DNA from: Oceanobacillus sojae
Lineage (GTDB): Bacteria > Bacillota > Bacilli > Bacillales > Amphibacillaceae
DNA: 64,000 bases
Direction of reading: 5' to 3'
NCBI RefSeq assembly: GCF_900162665.1
Contig: NZ_LT727809.1
Span: 1 to 64,000 of the forward strand
Shown here: positions 16,005 through 26,158 of the stretch, piece after piece
How positions within the stretch are numbered: position 1 is the stretch's first letter
Layout of the letters: each line of letters opens with the position of its first letter
Notes under the pieces: generated by a model
What the model was told of the DNA's origin: nothing
Seen by the model: the letters and a program-made list of their open reading frames with translations, nothing else
The model's database searches: none
Position numbers and translations under genes: made by a program

Positions 16005-18314
16005 ATGGATAAGCAAAATAATAACCATGAATTTGAATATCAGCGGCTGGAGAAGGTATTAGATATTATTGAAAAGAAACAAACTGCTTTGAAGGAACAG
16101 TCCTCCAAGGTCAAAGAGGATGTCGTAGAGCTGCGTAAAACTTTTTGGGATGATATTACGGTCAACATGGATGAAATGGATGATATCATTGAAACACAGG
16201 AAAGCATTAAGCAGCAATCAAATATCCTTGCCCAAAAAGAACGGCATTATGGGAAAAATTATCAACGGATGAATCAATTAGAGCGGCTGAAAAATCAACC
16301 TTATTTTGGAAGAATTGATTTTCAGGAAGAAGGCAGTGAAGATATAGAGCAAATTTATATTGGTACTTCTTCTTTAATGGATGAAGAAGAGAAGGATTTT
16401 CTTATCTATGACTGGCGTGCTCCTATTTCCGGGATTTATTATGATTATGCTCCAGGACCGGTAGAATACAGGAGTCAGGAAGAAACGGTTCATGGGGAAA
16501 TGAGCTTGAAGCGGCAATTTATGATTCGTAATGGCAAAATGAAAGGAATTTTTGATACATCGGTAACAATCATTGATGAGATGCTGCAGGAGAGTTTAAG
16601 TCAGGCGGCAGATACGCAAATGAAATCTATTGTCTCTACCATTCAGCAGGAACAAAATGCTGTTATCCGTCATCGCGGCAGTAAGGTGCTTGTTGTTCAA
16701 GGCGCTGCAGGAAGCGGAAAAACATCAGCGGCTCTACAGCGTATTGCTTATTTACTTTATCATCATCGGACCAATTTAACGGCAAATCAAGTATTATTAT
16801 TATCTCCAAATGATTTATTTTCGAGCTATGTAGCAAATGTTCTGCCTGAGTTAGGTGAAGAGCCTGTTAACCAGCAAACTTTCCACCAATTTGTTTCTAA
16901 TGGAACGGATAATGCACTGCATGTAGATTCACCATTTACTCAAATTGAAAAACTGATGCGTTTGGAGGAAAAAGAGCAGCAAACCAAATTAGAAGCTATC
17001 CAGCATTTTTCCAGTATTGCTTTTATGGATGATATTAATCGGCAATTAGAGAAATTAAACCGGACAAATCTTACTTTCAGATCAATCCGTTTTCGGAATG
17101 AATTACTGATTGATAAAAAAGAGATAGAAAATTATTTTGCATCACTGGAGAAAGATATGCGCCTTCCCAATAAAATGGAGCAGCTGAGGAATTGGCTGCT
17201 GCAGCGTATTCGTGAAATCCAGAAAGAAGAAATCAAAAAAGACTGGGTTCTGGATCAGATTCAGCTGTTATCCAAGGATGATTATATGAAGGCTTATCAT
17301 GAAGCTGAAAGTGAGCAGGAGGAAAGCAGTATTCAGGATGAAGAAAAGGTTTTACGAGAGAAAATTATTCGTAAAACTTTTGCTCCTTTACAAAAAATGA
17401 TACGTCAAAATCGCTTTGTCAATACATTTAAAATGTATATGGACCTGATAGCAGAGTTGAATGGGAATGATGCTATCCAGCAATATAAGGTAGAAGCAAT
17501 AAGGCTGCTCCGGAAAAAACAGCTTCCATGGGAACTGGCAACAGCTTATAATTTCTTTAAAGGGGAGATAATTGGCCATGAAGTTACCCGCCCGGTGCAT
17601 TTGATTGTTATTGATGAAGCACAGGATTATACACCGTTTCAGTTTGCGTATCTAAAGCATCTTTATCCGTATGCCAGCTTTACATTACTTGGTGATGTTA
17701 ATCAGGCAATCTATTCCTATGCATCAAAGGAGAACCCAATTCAAGAAAATATCTCATATGAAGATAGTACAGAACGGATTGTATTAACAAAAAGCTATCG
17801 ATCAACGAAGCAGATAGCAGATTTTACATCTTATTTTTCGCCAAGCGATGAACCGGTAGAACCTTTTAATCGCAGCGGTGCACTTCCAGAAGTGATCCGT
17901 CTGACAAAGTCGATTTCCGAAAAGGATGCACTGCTTTATAAAATAGAGGAGAAGCAGCAAGCAGGATATGAAACAATCGCCATTATTGCGAAGACAGCTG
18001 CTGGTTGTGATGATATATACCGGAAGCTGCATAAAGAAATAGATTTAAAACAAATTAATGAGGATTCAAAAACCTACCAAAAGGGTGTTGTTGTTGTTCC
18101 TGTTTATTTGGCGAAGGGGATTGAGTTTGATGCGGTAATTCTTGCAGATGCTTCTGATAAGTTGTATTCGCATGCTGCAGATAAATATCTGCTTTATACT
18201 GCGTGTACCCGGGCTATGCATGATTTAACGATTTTATTTTCCAATGAAATGTCTCCGTTCTTAAGCAAAGTCCCTAACGAGAAATATAGATATACGACGA
18301 TTGTTGAGAGATAA
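16005..18314 (+). CDS. helD: RNA polymerase recycling ATPase HelD (UvrD/Rep-like helicase)
   Basis: This 769-residue protein matches HelD (YvgS), a superfamily 1 motor that binds RNA polymerase and frees it from DNA and nascent RNA. The N-terminal coiled-coil arm covers about residues 10-95 (LEKVLDIIEKKQTALKEQ), the Walker A motif GAAGSGKT is at 233-240, the Walker B VIDEAQDYTP is near 545, and a late motif region (KGIEFDAVILADA, LYTACTRAMHDL) closes the ATPase. AAAGGAGGAA precedes ATG 16005; a longer frame from 15978 lacks support. It is a single-gene unit with a strong terminator shared with prfC. Some HelD paralogues act in rifamycin tolerance; sequence here does not decide that. Confidence 0.88.
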   Translation: MDKQNNNHEFEYQRLEKVLDIIEKKQTALKEQSSKVKEDVVELRKTFWDDITVNMDEMDDIIETQESIKQQSNILAQKERHYGKNYQRMNQLERLKNQPYFGRIDFQEEGSEDIEQIYIGTSSLMDEEEKDFLIYDWRAPISGIYYDYAPGPVEYRSQEETVHGEMSLKRQFMIRNGKMKGIFDTSVTIIDEMLQESLSQAADTQMKSIVSTIQQEQNAVIRHRGSKVLVVQGAAGSGKTSAALQRIAYLLYHHRTNLTANQVLLLSPNDLFSSYVANVLPELGEEPVNQQTFHQFVSNGTDNALHVDSPFTQIEKLMRLEEKEQQTKLEAIQHFSSIAFMDDINRQLEKLNRTNLTFRSIRFRNELLIDKKEIENYFASLEKDMRLPNKMEQLRNWLLQRIREIQKEEIKKDWVLDQIQLLSKDDYMKAYHEAESEQEESSIQDEEKVLREKIIRKTFAPLQKMIRQNRFVNTFKMYMDLIAELNGNDAIQQYKVEAIRLLRKKQLPWELATAYNFFKGEIIGHEVTRPVHLIVIDEAQDYTPFQFAYLKHLYPYASFTLLGDVNQAIYSYASKENPIQENISYEDSTERIVLTKSYRSTKQIADFTSYFSPSDEPVEPFNRSGALPEVIRLTKSISEKDALLYKIEEKQQAGYETIAIIAKTAAGCDDIYRKLHKEIDLKQINEDSKTYQKGVVVVPVYLAKGIEFDAVILADASDKLYSHAADKYLLYTACTRAMHDLTILFSNEMSPFLSKVPNEKYRYTTIVER

Positions 18315-18366
18315 GAAAAAGGATTTCTGCCCCTAATTTGAACGGGTGCAGAAATCCTTTTTTTTA
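18315..18366. terminator. Bidirectional terminator between helD and prfC
   Basis: AAAAAGGATTTCTGCCC pairs with GGGTGCAGAAATCC and is flanked by A tract and T tract, so it can stop both convergent genes. Confidence 0.9.
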
Positions 18367-19935
18367 TTGATAATTATTTGTTTCAAAAAGGTCGATCAGC
18401 TCGATATCTGGATTTTTATCTTTAAACCAGTTTAATGCAAACTCATTACGGAAGAGCACGAGCGGCTGATCATGACGGTCGCGGACCAGCAGATTTCCTG
18501 AGTCAAATAATGAAGCATCAGCCTGTTCAGGCTTCAGCCATCTGGGAATACGCTCACCAATGGGCTCCATGATTACTTCCGCATTGTACTCATTTTCCAT
18601 ACGATAAGTAAAAACCTGATATTGTAATTCCCCGACTGCGCCCAGAATAAAAGAATCTGTTAATTTATCCCGGAACAGCTGTATGGCGCCTTCCTGGACA
18701 AGCTGTTCAATCCCTTTACGGAATTGCTTTGACTTCAATGCGTTTTTTGCCATTACCTTTTTAAAGATTTCCGGCGGGAACTGCGGCAGCTCATCGAATT
18801 CATATTTTTCTTTACCAGTAAGCAGGGTATCTCCAATTTGATAAGCATTTGGGTCATAAATACCAATAATATCTCCTGCATATGCTTCCTCGATAGTTTC
18901 CCTGGATGAGGCGACCATCTGCTGAGATTGGGCCAATTTTAATTCCTTTCCAGTCCGGGCCAACTGAACGCTCATACCGCGGGTGAATTTTCCCGAACAT
19001 ACACGTAAAAAGGCAATACGATCACGGTGCGCTGGATTCATATTTGCCTGGATCTTAAAAATAAATCCGGAAAAGTCTTCTTCCTGCGGGTCAACTGCCC
19101 CTTTGGTTGATTTTCGCGGTGTCGGACTTGGTGCTAAGCGGATAAAGGAATTAAAAAATGTTTGAACTCCAAACGGAGACAGTGCACTCCCAAAGAAGAC
19201 AGGAGTTAACTCGCCGTTTAAAATCGCTTCCTCCGAATACGTATTTCCAGCTTCTTCAACAAGCTCTAATTCATTTAATGCGTCCTGGTAAGTTGCATTT
19301 TCAGTCAACTCCGGATGATTTTCCAATTCCTGATAAGGAATATAGGTTTCTTCTGCGCCAGGGTGATGCTGTACAAATTGCTTATTATCCCGGTCAAAGA
19401 TTCCTAGGAAGCCTTTTCCCATGCCTGCAGGCCAATTCATTGGATAAGTATCAATTTCTAAAACCTCTTCCAGCTCCTCTAATAAAGCGAGAGGTTCTTT
19501 TCCTTCCCGGTCTAATTTATTCATAAAGGTAAAGATAGGAATACCGCGCATACGGCAAACCTTGAACAGCTTAATCGTCTGGGCTTCAATCCCCTTGGTG
19601 GAATCAATAATCATAACCACACTGTCGACAGCGGTTAATGTCCGGTAGGTATCCTCACTGAAATCCTCATGCCCTGGGGTATCTAAAATATTGATATGAA
19701 ACCCTTCATATTGAAAGTTCATGACGCTGGATGTAACAGAAATACCACGCTGTTTCTCAATTTCCATCCAGTCAGAGGTAGCGAATTTACCGGATTTTTT
19801 TCCTTTAACTGTTCCGGCTGAACGAATCAGATTACCATATAATAACAATTTTTCTGTCATCGTTGTTTTCCCGGCATCGGGATGCGAAATAATCGCAAAT
19901 GTTTTTCTTTTTTTTACTTCTTCTTGAATTGTCAT
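18364..19935 (-). CDS. prfC: Peptide chain release factor 3 (RF3)
   Basis: This 523-residue GTPase recycles RF1/RF2 from the ribosome after peptide release. G1 is HPDAGKTT (residues 18-25), the switch region contains [12 protein letters not shown]3 is DTPGHEDF, and G4 NKLD is near 143. The C-terminal part ([18 protein letters not shown]) is typical of RF3. Length is normal. AAAGGA lies eight bases before the ATG. The stop overlaps the 3' arm of the shared terminator. B. subtilis 168 is, to my knowledge, without prfC, so this gene is a point of difference. Confidence 0.95.
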   Translation of the reverse strand: MTIQEEVKKRKTFAIISHPDAGKTTMTEKLLLYGNLIRSAGTVKGKKSGKFATSDWMEIEKQRGISVTSSVMNFQYEGFHINILDTPGHEDFSEDTYRTLTAVDSVVMIIDSTKGIEAQTIKLFKVCRMRGIPIFTFMNKLDREGKEPLALLEELEEVLEIDTYPMNWPAGMGKGFLGIFDRDNKQFVQHHPGAEETYIPYQELENHPELTENATYQDALNELELVEEAGNTYSEEAILNGELTPVFFGSALSPFGVQTFFNSFIRLAPSPTPRKSTKGAVDPQEEDFSGFIFKIQANMNPAHRDRIAFLRVCSGKFTRGMSVQLARTGKELKLAQSQQMVASSRETIEEAYAGDIIGIYDPNAYQIGDTLLTGKEKYEFDELPQFPPEIFKKVMAKNALKSKQFRKGIEQLVQEGAIQLFRDKLTDSFILGAVGELQYQVFTYRMENEYNAEVIMEPIGERIPRWLKPEQADASLFDSGNLLVRDRHDQPLVLFRNEFALNWFKDKNPDIELIDLFETNNYQ

Positions 19936-20199
19936 AGCGAAATCCTTTCTATAGATAGACTGATCAATTATTAAAAGCTGTGCTGCCTGCTGATAGTTTG
20001 ATCAGGAGCTACGTTTAAAATCATCATTTTTTTATTAGATGTTCAAGTGTTCTTGCTTTATAATAAACAATAGATATATCATACTACAATTTAACCCCAT
20101 TCGTGAAATAATCAAAGGGAAAAAATAAAAAAATCTGGCCAGGTGCTTATTTATGACAGAATATAAGCCTGGCTGAAATTATGGAAGTATGAGAAATGA

Positions 20200-23100
20200 A
20201 TGAAAAGGTCGTGCAGTAAGATGGTATGGATATCCAAACAGGAAATTAAAGAGCGGTGCGGAGAGCTGTCTTTTAAATATGGAGAACGTCTCTGGAAGAA
20301 AGGAAATGTCCAGTTGACCTTTCTCAATCAGCAGATTGTTGGCACAGTCAGAACAACTGATGATTTTCATATAACGCTGACGTACCGGAATAATAAAATA
20401 GAAAGCACCGGATGCAGCTGTCCGAAGCTTGGTTCGTATACATTGGATTGCCAGCATATTGCTGCAGTTTTAATTGGCATTCATGAAACTGGAGAGCCGG
20501 AAGCAGACAGTACTTCACTTACAGGAAAATCAGAAAAGGAATTCCGTCATCGCGGCTATTTTGAAACAAGGCAGGCTATTCCGGTTCATTTTTACTTGCG
20601 TATCCCCAAAAATCAAGAACGGAAAGCATTGCAAATGGCTGTGCAAATTGATGATAAACCTGTTAATGATATTTTCGCCTTTTTGGATGCATTAAAAAGT
20701 GGAACACGATTTTCAGTTGCTGAAAATATCTCATATGATGCAGCTAAATTTTATTTTGAAGATGACAGTAATCAGATTTTAGAACAGCTTATTCAGGCTT
20801 ATGAGGACCAGCAGATGATTGGAACAGCTTTTGGGGATAAAACAAGCTGGATTTCTATTCCGGTAACAGTATGGGAGAGAATGGAAAGATTACTTCATTC
20901 CAGTCCGCTTGTTTCTTTATATTTGGAAGCTGATGCATATCACAAGCAGTTATTAAGCTTTTACGACGCGTTGCCCTCATTTTCTTTTCGTATCCGTCAA
21001 ACAGGAATAAATTATTCGATTTCATTTTTGGAAAGAAGCCGGACAATATTTTTGCTGGCTTATCAGCTTATTTATCAGAACGGTTCTTTATATTTATTGA
21101 CAGAGGAAGAAAAGCAGCTGATTCATTTATGTGAGCAGCTGTGGAAACAACAGTCGGGAACAATCGTTGTCAGCAAGGAACAAATTGTATCTATTTCTGT
21201 ACTTTTAGAGCGGATCGGTGAAGTAGAGGACACAACCGGAACGCTGAAGAGTCTCTATACACCGCTTAAGGCGAACGTCTATATTGACCGCGTTCATAAT
21301 CGCCTTCTGGCAGGTGTGGAATTTCAATACGGAGATAAAAGGATAACACCATTTGAGAAAACAGCAATGGTTCGCCGTGATAAGGAAAAGGAAGCAGAAA
21401 TTATTGCGTTTCTGGAAAGGAGCGGCTTTGCAAATACGGAAGGCAGTTTTATTTTGCAAAATGAGCAGCTCGAATATGATTTTTTATATCATTACCTGCC
21501 TGAACTGTATAAGATGGCGGATGTTTTTGTAACAAATGCTGTCCGAAACCAGATCAGTAAAAAAAGGTTCCAGCCGATTGTACGTGTGAAGCATAAACGC
21601 GATCGAACGAATTGGCTTGCCTTTTCTTTTCAGGTGAAAGGCTTCTGGGAGCAGGAGGTTCGTCAGATTCTTGAAGCAATAGAAGAAAAGCGTCCATATT
21701 ACCGGTTAAAGGATGGCTCTTTCCTCTCATTGGAAACGGAGGAAATAAAGGAATTGGAAAAATATCTGCTCTCTGTTTCAATGACGCCTTCTGAAATTTT
21801 GGAGGAAATTGAGCTGTCACTGAAGGAAGGGCTATCATTTGCTCATCAGATGGAGGATAACGGCTATTTGGCTGATGGAGCAGCAGTGAAAGAAATGATT
21901 CATGATATTCAAGCACCAGCCAATGAGAAGTATCCGATAGCGGCGGAGATTGAGCCTATTTTAAAGCCTTATCAAAAAGATGGTGTCCGCTGGATGCTGG
22001 CGATGGCTGAAGCTGGTCTTGGCGGTGTTTTGGCAGATGAAATGGGCTTGGGAAAAACGGTACAGGCTATTGCATTTTGTATGACGAAATATCAGCAGCA
22101 AACAGAGAAAAAAGCACCCGTACTGATTATCTGCCCAACATCTTTATGTTATCAGTGGAAGCAGGAATGGGAATTATTTGCACCAGGATTTTCGGTGGGA
22201 GTGCTGGACGGTTCCATTCAGGAAAGAAACCGGAAAAAGAAAACATTGCTTGAGAGAGACATATGGATTATTTCTTATGGTGTTTTAAAAAATGAAATCG
22301 ATTGGCTGAAGAAAAATATAACCTTCCAGACAATTATTTTTGATGAAGCACAGACGTTTAAAAACCCGGCCACACAGGTTTTCCGGACAGCGAAAAAATT
22401 AAAAGCTGATTATCAGTTCGCTTTATCAGGAACTCCCTTAGAAAATAAAATGGAGGATTTATGGTCAATTTTTCATATTATATTTCCTGAGCTGCTGGGC
22501 GGATTAAAGGACTTTGCCTGGCTAACTAATGATCAGGTTTTAAGGAGAGTCCATCCATTTATGCTGAGGCGGGAGAAAAAGGATGTTCTGGAGGATATGC
22601 CGATAAAAACGGAATATATCGAACGTGTTCCGTTGACAGAAGAACAGAAGCAAATTTACATTTCGTATTTATCTAAATTGAGACATCCAAAATTTAAACA
22701 TTTGGATAGGGATACGATTCGTAAAAACCGTATTCGAATTTTAGCAGGATTGACCCGTCTGAGGCAAATCTGCTGTGATCCTGCATTATTTGTCCGTGAC
22801 TATGATGGGGAATCTGCCAAGCTTCAGCGCTTAATGGAAATTGTAAAGGATGCAAAGCGTTCAGGAAAGCGTATGCTGATTTTTTCCCAGTTTACGCAAA
22901 TGCTGAAACGAATAGGCGATTTATTGAGAACAGAGGAGATAACCTATTTCTATCTGGATGGACAGACGCCTTCGGAGGACCGCCTGCAAATATGCCGTTC
23001 ATTTAATCAGGGAAAAAATGATATTTGTTTAATATCTTTAAAAGCAGGGGGAACAGGATTGAATTTAGTGGGAGCAGATACGGTTATTTTATATGATACG

Positions 23101-23334
23101 TGGTGGAATCCGGCGGTAGAGGATCAGGCAATTGACCGCGCGCACCGGATTGGCCAAATATATGATGTAACAGTGGTTCGTATGCTGGCTGAAGGTACAA
23201 TTGAAGATAAAATGTATGACCTCCAGCAGAAAAAAAGAAAGTTGATCGAACAGATGGTACAAACAAAGGATCTATGGAACCATCAGCTGACAGACGAAGA
23301 TGTGGAGAAGCTGCTTCAGGAAACATTGGAATAA
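20200..23334 (+). CDS. SWIM zinc-finger / SNF2-family ATPase
   Basis: This 1044-residue protein joins an N-terminal SWIM zinc finger (GCSCPKL...DCQH near residues 71-90) to a C-terminal Snf2/Rad54-type superfamily 2 ATPase. The motor has ADEMGLGKT near 613-621, the Walker B IIFDEAQTF near 712, SGTPLENKMEDLW in motif III, and the C-terminal LKAGGTGLNLVGAD and DQAIDRAHRIGQ. The middle (about 130-560) is the bacterial SNF2-associated region. Such proteins (YwqA-like in Bacillus) are thought to remodel protein-DNA or RNA polymerase complexes; the role is not settled. Start is uncertain: ATG 20200 or ATG 20221, neither with a strong ribosome site. Confidence 0.85.
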   Translation: MKRSCSKMVWISKQEIKERCGELSFKYGERLWKKGNVQLTFLNQQIVGTVRTTDDFHITLTYRNNKIESTGCSCPKLGSYTLDCQHIAAVLIGIHETGEPEADSTSLTGKSEKEFRHRGYFETRQAIPVHFYLRIPKNQERKALQMAVQIDDKPVNDIFAFLDALKSGTRFSVAENISYDAAKFYFEDDSNQILEQLIQAYEDQQMIGTAFGDKTSWISIPVTVWERMERLLHSSPLVSLYLEADAYHKQLLSFYDALPSFSFRIRQTGINYSISFLERSRTIFLLAYQLIYQNGSLYLLTEEEKQLIHLCEQLWKQQSGTIVVSKEQIVSISVLLERIGEVEDTTGTLKSLYTPLKANVYIDRVHNRLLAGVEFQYGDKRITPFEKTAMVRRDKEKEAEIIAFLERSGFANTEGSFILQNEQLEYDFLYHYLPELYKMADVFVTNAVRNQISKKRFQPIVRVKHKRDRTNWLAFSFQVKGFWEQEVRQILEAIEEKRPYYRLKDGSFLSLETEEIKELEKYLLSVSMTPSEILEEIELSLKEGLSFAHQMEDNGYLADGAAVKEMIHDIQAPANEKYPIAAEIEPILKPYQKDGVRWMLAMAEAGLGGVLADEMGLGKTVQAIAFCMTKYQQQTEKKAPVLIICPTSLCYQWKQEWELFAPGFSVGVLDGSIQERNRKKKTLLERDIWIISYGVLKNEIDWLKKNITFQTIIFDEAQTFKNPATQVFRTAKKLKADYQFALSGTPLENKMEDLWSIFHIIFPELLGGLKDFAWLTNDQVLRRVHPFMLRREKKDVLEDMPIKTEYIERVPLTEEQKQIYISYLSKLRHPKFKHLDRDTIRKNRIRILAGLTRLRQICCDPALFVRDYDGESAKLQRLMEIVKDAKRSGKRMLIFSQFTQMLKRIGDLLRTEEITYFYLDGQTPSEDRLQICRSFNQGKNDICLISLKAGGTGLNLVGADTVILYDTWWNPAVEDQAIDRAHRIGQIYDVTVVRMLAEGTIEDKMYDLQQKKRKLIEQMVQTKDLWNHQLTDEDVEKLLQETLE

Positions 23335-23341
23335 ATAATGG

Positions 23342-23388
23342 GCTCAGAGCGGGATGGTGATTCATCTTTGTCTCTGAGCTTCTTTTTT
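23342..23388 (+). terminator. Terminator after the SNF2 gene
   Basis: GCTCAGAG (23342-23349) pairs with CTCTGAGC (23372-23379) and is followed by TTCTTTTTT. Confidence 0.85.
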
Positions 23389-23465
23389 AACGTAAATAAA
23401 ACTTCTGCTAAACCAATGGAATAAATTGAAAGTATGAAATCATTTTACATAATCTGATAAGAGGC

Positions 23466-23495
23466 TTGACGTTTATTCAGGCTAATGATTATGCT
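23466..23495 (+). promoter_or_regulatory. Possible sigma-A promoter of rocD
   Basis: TTGACG (23466-23471) and TATGCT (23490-23495) are 18 bases apart. The -10 matches only four of six positions. No sigma-54 type GG-N10-GC element was found before this gene. Confidence 0.35.
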
Positions 23496-23542
23496 TAAGA
23501 AGAAAGAGAATAAATCTGAATGAAATCAAGGGAGGCTGCTTT

Positions 23543-24739
23543 ATGGTTACATCAAAAGAAATCATGGAACTTACTTCAACCTATGGTGCAAATAATTATC
23601 ACCCATTACCGGTAGTTGTTTCAGAGGCTGAGGGAGTCTGGGTAAAGGATCCGGAAGGAAATAAATACATGGATATGCTAAGTGCATACTCAGCGGTGAA
23701 TCAAGGGCATCGACATCCTAAGATAATTCAAGCGTTAAAGGATCAGGCAGATAAAGTGACACTGACTTCAAGAGCTTTTCATAATGAACTGTTGGGGCCG
23801 TGGACGGAGCGTCTTGCCAAATTAACAAAAAAAGATAAGGTATTGCCGATGAACACAGGAGTTGAAGCGGTAGAGACAGCAATAAAAGCTGCCCGCAGAT
23901 GGGCATACGAGAAAAAAGGTATAGAGGATAATCAGGCGGAGATTATAGCTGCCAAAGGTAATTTTCATGGCAGAACAATGAATGCGATTTCATTATCTGA
24001 TGATCCTGGTGCAACAATAAACTATGGTCCGTTTGTTCCTGGTATTTATAAGATAAATTATGGAGATGTTCAAGCTTTAAAGGAAACGATTACGCCAAAT
24101 ACAGCAGCAGTTATTTTGGAACCGATACAGGGAGAAGCAGGTATCCTTATTCCGCCGGAGGGCTATTTGCAGGAGGTCCGAAAAATTTGTGATGAAGAAA
24201 ATATCCTATTTATTGCCGATGAAGTACAAACCGGATTTGCCCGGACTGGAAAGATGTTTGCCTGTGAATGGGAAAATGTGGAGCCGGATATATATGTAAT
24301 GGGGAAAGCGTTAGGTGGAGGTGTTATGCCTATTTCTGCCATTGCAGCTGACAGGGATATTATGGATGTATTTACACCTGGTTCACATGGCTCGACTTTT
24401 GGAGGGAATCCGTTAGCCTGTGCTGTTTCTATGGCTGCATTAGATGTAATCGAAGAAGAAGGTCTTGTCAATAAATCACTTGAGCTGGGCGAGTATTTTG
24501 CTATTGAATTAACTGCTATTGACCATCCTGATTTGAAGGAAGTCCGTTCTAAAGGATTATTTATCGGTGTAGAATTTAATAAGCCTGTACGTCCGATTTG
24601 TGAAGCTTTGAAGGAGAACGGAATTCTTTGTAAAGAAACACATGAAACCACGATCCGCTTTGCACCACCGTTAACGATCAGTAAAGAGGAACTGGACTGG
24701 GCTCTGGATAGAATAAAGAAAGTGCTGCAGACTAATTAA
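23543..24739 (+). CDS. rocD: Ornithine aminotransferase
   Basis: This 398-residue PLP enzyme converts ornithine and 2-oxoglutarate to glutamate semialdehyde and glutamate, linking arginine breakdown to proline and glutamate. It is a class III aminotransferase: the N-terminal [30 protein letters not shown] near residues 102-117, [12 protein letters not shown] near 229-240 and [11 protein letters not shown] near 253-263 with the PLP lysine are all characteristic of RocD. GGGAGG lies seven bases before the ATG. No arginase, rocE or rocF is nearby, so the gene stands alone. Confidence 0.93.
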   Translation: MVTSKEIMELTSTYGANNYHPLPVVVSEAEGVWVKDPEGNKYMDMLSAYSAVNQGHRHPKIIQALKDQADKVTLTSRAFHNELLGPWTERLAKLTKKDKVLPMNTGVEAVETAIKAARRWAYEKKGIEDNQAEIIAAKGNFHGRTMNAISLSDDPGATINYGPFVPGIYKINYGDVQALKETITPNTAAVILEPIQGEAGILIPPEGYLQEVRKICDEENILFIADEVQTGFARTGKMFACEWENVEPDIYVMGKALGGGVMPISAIAADRDIMDVFTPGSHGSTFGGNPLACAVSMAALDVIEEEGLVNKSLELGEYFAIELTAIDHPDLKEVRSKGLFIGVEFNKPVRPICEALKENGILCKETHETTIRFAPPLTISKEELDWALDRIKKVLQTN

Positions 24740-24758
24740 ATAAGAACTATTGAATGAA

Positions 24759-24792
24759 GAGCTCTAATGAGAAAATCATTAGGGCTTTTTAT
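24759..24792 (+). terminator. Terminator after rocD
   Basis: AGCTCTAATGA (24760-24770) pairs with TCATTAGGGCT (24776-24786) and runs into TTTTTATTATTT. Confidence 0.85.
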
Positions 24793-24963
24793 TATTTCTC
24801 AACTTTCGTACCTTAAAAAGTAACTTGCTTATCCTGGCAGGGTAAGGTATAGATGTTTATTCTCAGGTGCGGAGTTGAGTTATTATAAAACATCAATTCC
24901 CAAACAGTGGAAGTATGAAATAAGTGATTAAGCAAAAGATAAGCAGTGAGGAGGTGAGAGACA

Positions 24964-25254
24964 ATGAAAACACTACATGCTATTGCAGTCACTTTATTGA
25001 TTATTGGTGGTATCAACTGGGGATTAATTGGATTTTTTCAATTTGATCTAGTGTCGGCTATTTTCGGCGGGCAGACCGCTGTCCTTTCTCGAATTATTTA
25101 TGGACTCGTTGGGATTAGTGCCATTTATTATCTTACAACTTTATTCTCTGGAGTTGGTGAACCGGTCCGGGATGATTCAGATAATCTGCGGACAAACTTC
25201 GGAACAGAATTCAGTGAGGATTACGGCATTGAAGAAGAAATTGAGGATAAATAA
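24964..25254 (+). CDS. DUF378 family small membrane protein (YuzA-like)
   Basis: This 96-residue protein has two hydrophobic segments: the family signature TLLIIGGINWGLIGFF near residues 11-26, and IYGLVGISAIYYLTTLF near 46-62. An acidic tail of about 30 residues follows and is longer than in YuzA. AGGAGGTGAG lies just before the ATG. DUF378 proteins have no known function. It shares a terminator with the convergent DCC-family gene. Confidence 0.8.
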   Translation: MKTLHAIAVTLLIIGGINWGLIGFFQFDLVSAIFGGQTAVLSRIIYGLVGISAIYYLTTLFSGVGEPVRDDSDNLRTNFGTEFSEDYGIEEEIEDK

Positions 25255-25287
25255 CTAAACGAAGAGCCTTTCGAATAGATAAAACGC

Positions 25288-25336
25288 GGCTGTCCCGGAA
25301 GATATGAGGAAATCCCGGGACAGGCAGTTTTATTTT
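25288..25336. terminator. Terminator between convergent genes
   Basis: CTGTCCCGG pairs with CCGGGACAG around a 15-base loop, with a T-rich run on the plus strand; it separates the DUF378 gene from the DCC-family gene. Confidence 0.75.
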
Positions 25337-25760
25337 ATGAGAAAGGTCTTTGTTTTTCTAAATCATCTATTGTTTCTATAAACTTTTGGCGTTCTTGTGC
25401 TGTGGGAAGACGACAGGCCTGTTTTTTACCGAACCATTTATGCCGGTTGCGTGCAATAAACTCATATAAGGCATCCCGGATAAAATACGGTAGGATTTTG
25501 CCGGCTATCAGCATTTTCCAGGGGAATGTTAATTTATGCAATATATTTAAAGCAGCATCAGATTTGATATACACTTTATCTCCATCAATGAATAAAACGC
25601 TGTCGATATTATCTGGAACCCGGTATTTTTTTTGAATAAATTCTCCGGCCTCACTTTGCAAGGAAGTAAACAGAAATTGATTTTCTTGGTCCCTGTTCAG
25701 AATAAATTGAACGAAGCCGTCACAGATATGACATTCTCCATCAAATAAAATAAGTTTCAT
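25335..25760 (-). CDS. DCC family (DUF393) thiol-disulfide oxidoreductase-like protein
   Basis: This 141-residue protein opens with the DCC signature ILFDGECHICDGFVQFIL: Asp7-Gly-Glu-Cys10-His-Ile-Cys13 gives a CxxC pair as in thioredoxin-like proteins. The middle (SDAALNILHKL) and the C-terminal basic region (RNRHKWFGKKQACRLP) are also typical. ATG 25760 has GGAG about eight bases upstream; an upstream in-frame extension to 25913 would add unrelated hydrophobic sequence. Members such as YuxK have no defined substrate. Confidence 0.83.
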   Translation of the reverse strand: MKLILFDGECHICDGFVQFILNRDQENQFLFTSLQSEAGEFIQKKYRVPDNIDSVLFIDGDKVYIKSDAALNILHKLTFPWKMLIAGKILPYFIRDALYEFIARNRHKWFGKKQACRLPTAQERQKFIETIDDLEKQRPFS

Positions 25761-26158
25761 TCCTACCACTCCTACAACTAAGCTTAGTATTATCATACAA
25801 CCCCTGTTTATTACAGACAAGTTTAACTGGTTTGATAAAGAACCCGCAAACACACTGAAATCCTTTATTAACAAGTAATCGCCCATACTATAAAGAAAAA
25901 TAAAGTAAATCACTTGGTCTTTAAAATATTGGTGTTCTTGTCGAGGAGATGAGCTCGGGGCCCGCTGAAAGCGTAGTGTATTTCTAAGGCCAAAAGATTA
26001 CTCAACCCATGAAACCCTTTGGAGCGGCCATCTTTCAGCATTTTTATACACCTTCTTATTATTATAAAAAAACATTAAGCCTTTCTGTATGAACAGTAAT
26101 CAGACTGTGATAAGATAACAAAGGTGCATTTTTTAATGTATTAAAGGAGTAGAAAGTT
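25761..26158. other. 398-bp spacer with a GC-rich repeat-like patch
   Basis: Between the DCC gene and the AEC gene, 25935-26045 is GC-rich and contains GCTGAAAG (25964-25971) and its inverse CTTTCAGC (26032-26039), as well as GAGCTCGGGGCCCGCTG. The surroundings are AT-rich. It reads like a fragment of an interspersed repeat. AAAGGAG before the AEC gene lies at the end of the spacer. Confidence 0.4.

Noticed and set aside
20136-20174. Hairpin before the SNF2 gene as a riboswitch or terminator
   Set aside because: The stem is real (GCCAGG...CTGGC with a bulge) but there is no T run and no conserved aptamer motif that I recognise.
23400-23542. Sigma-54 (SigL) promoter before rocD
   Set aside because: The roc genes of B. 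subtilis use SigL, but no TGGCAC-N5-TTGCA-like sequence is present here; a weak sigma-A pair fits better.
24163-24651. 162-codon frame antisense to rocD
   Set aside because: Lies wholly inside the conserved aminotransferase gene; codon-position bias belongs to rocD.
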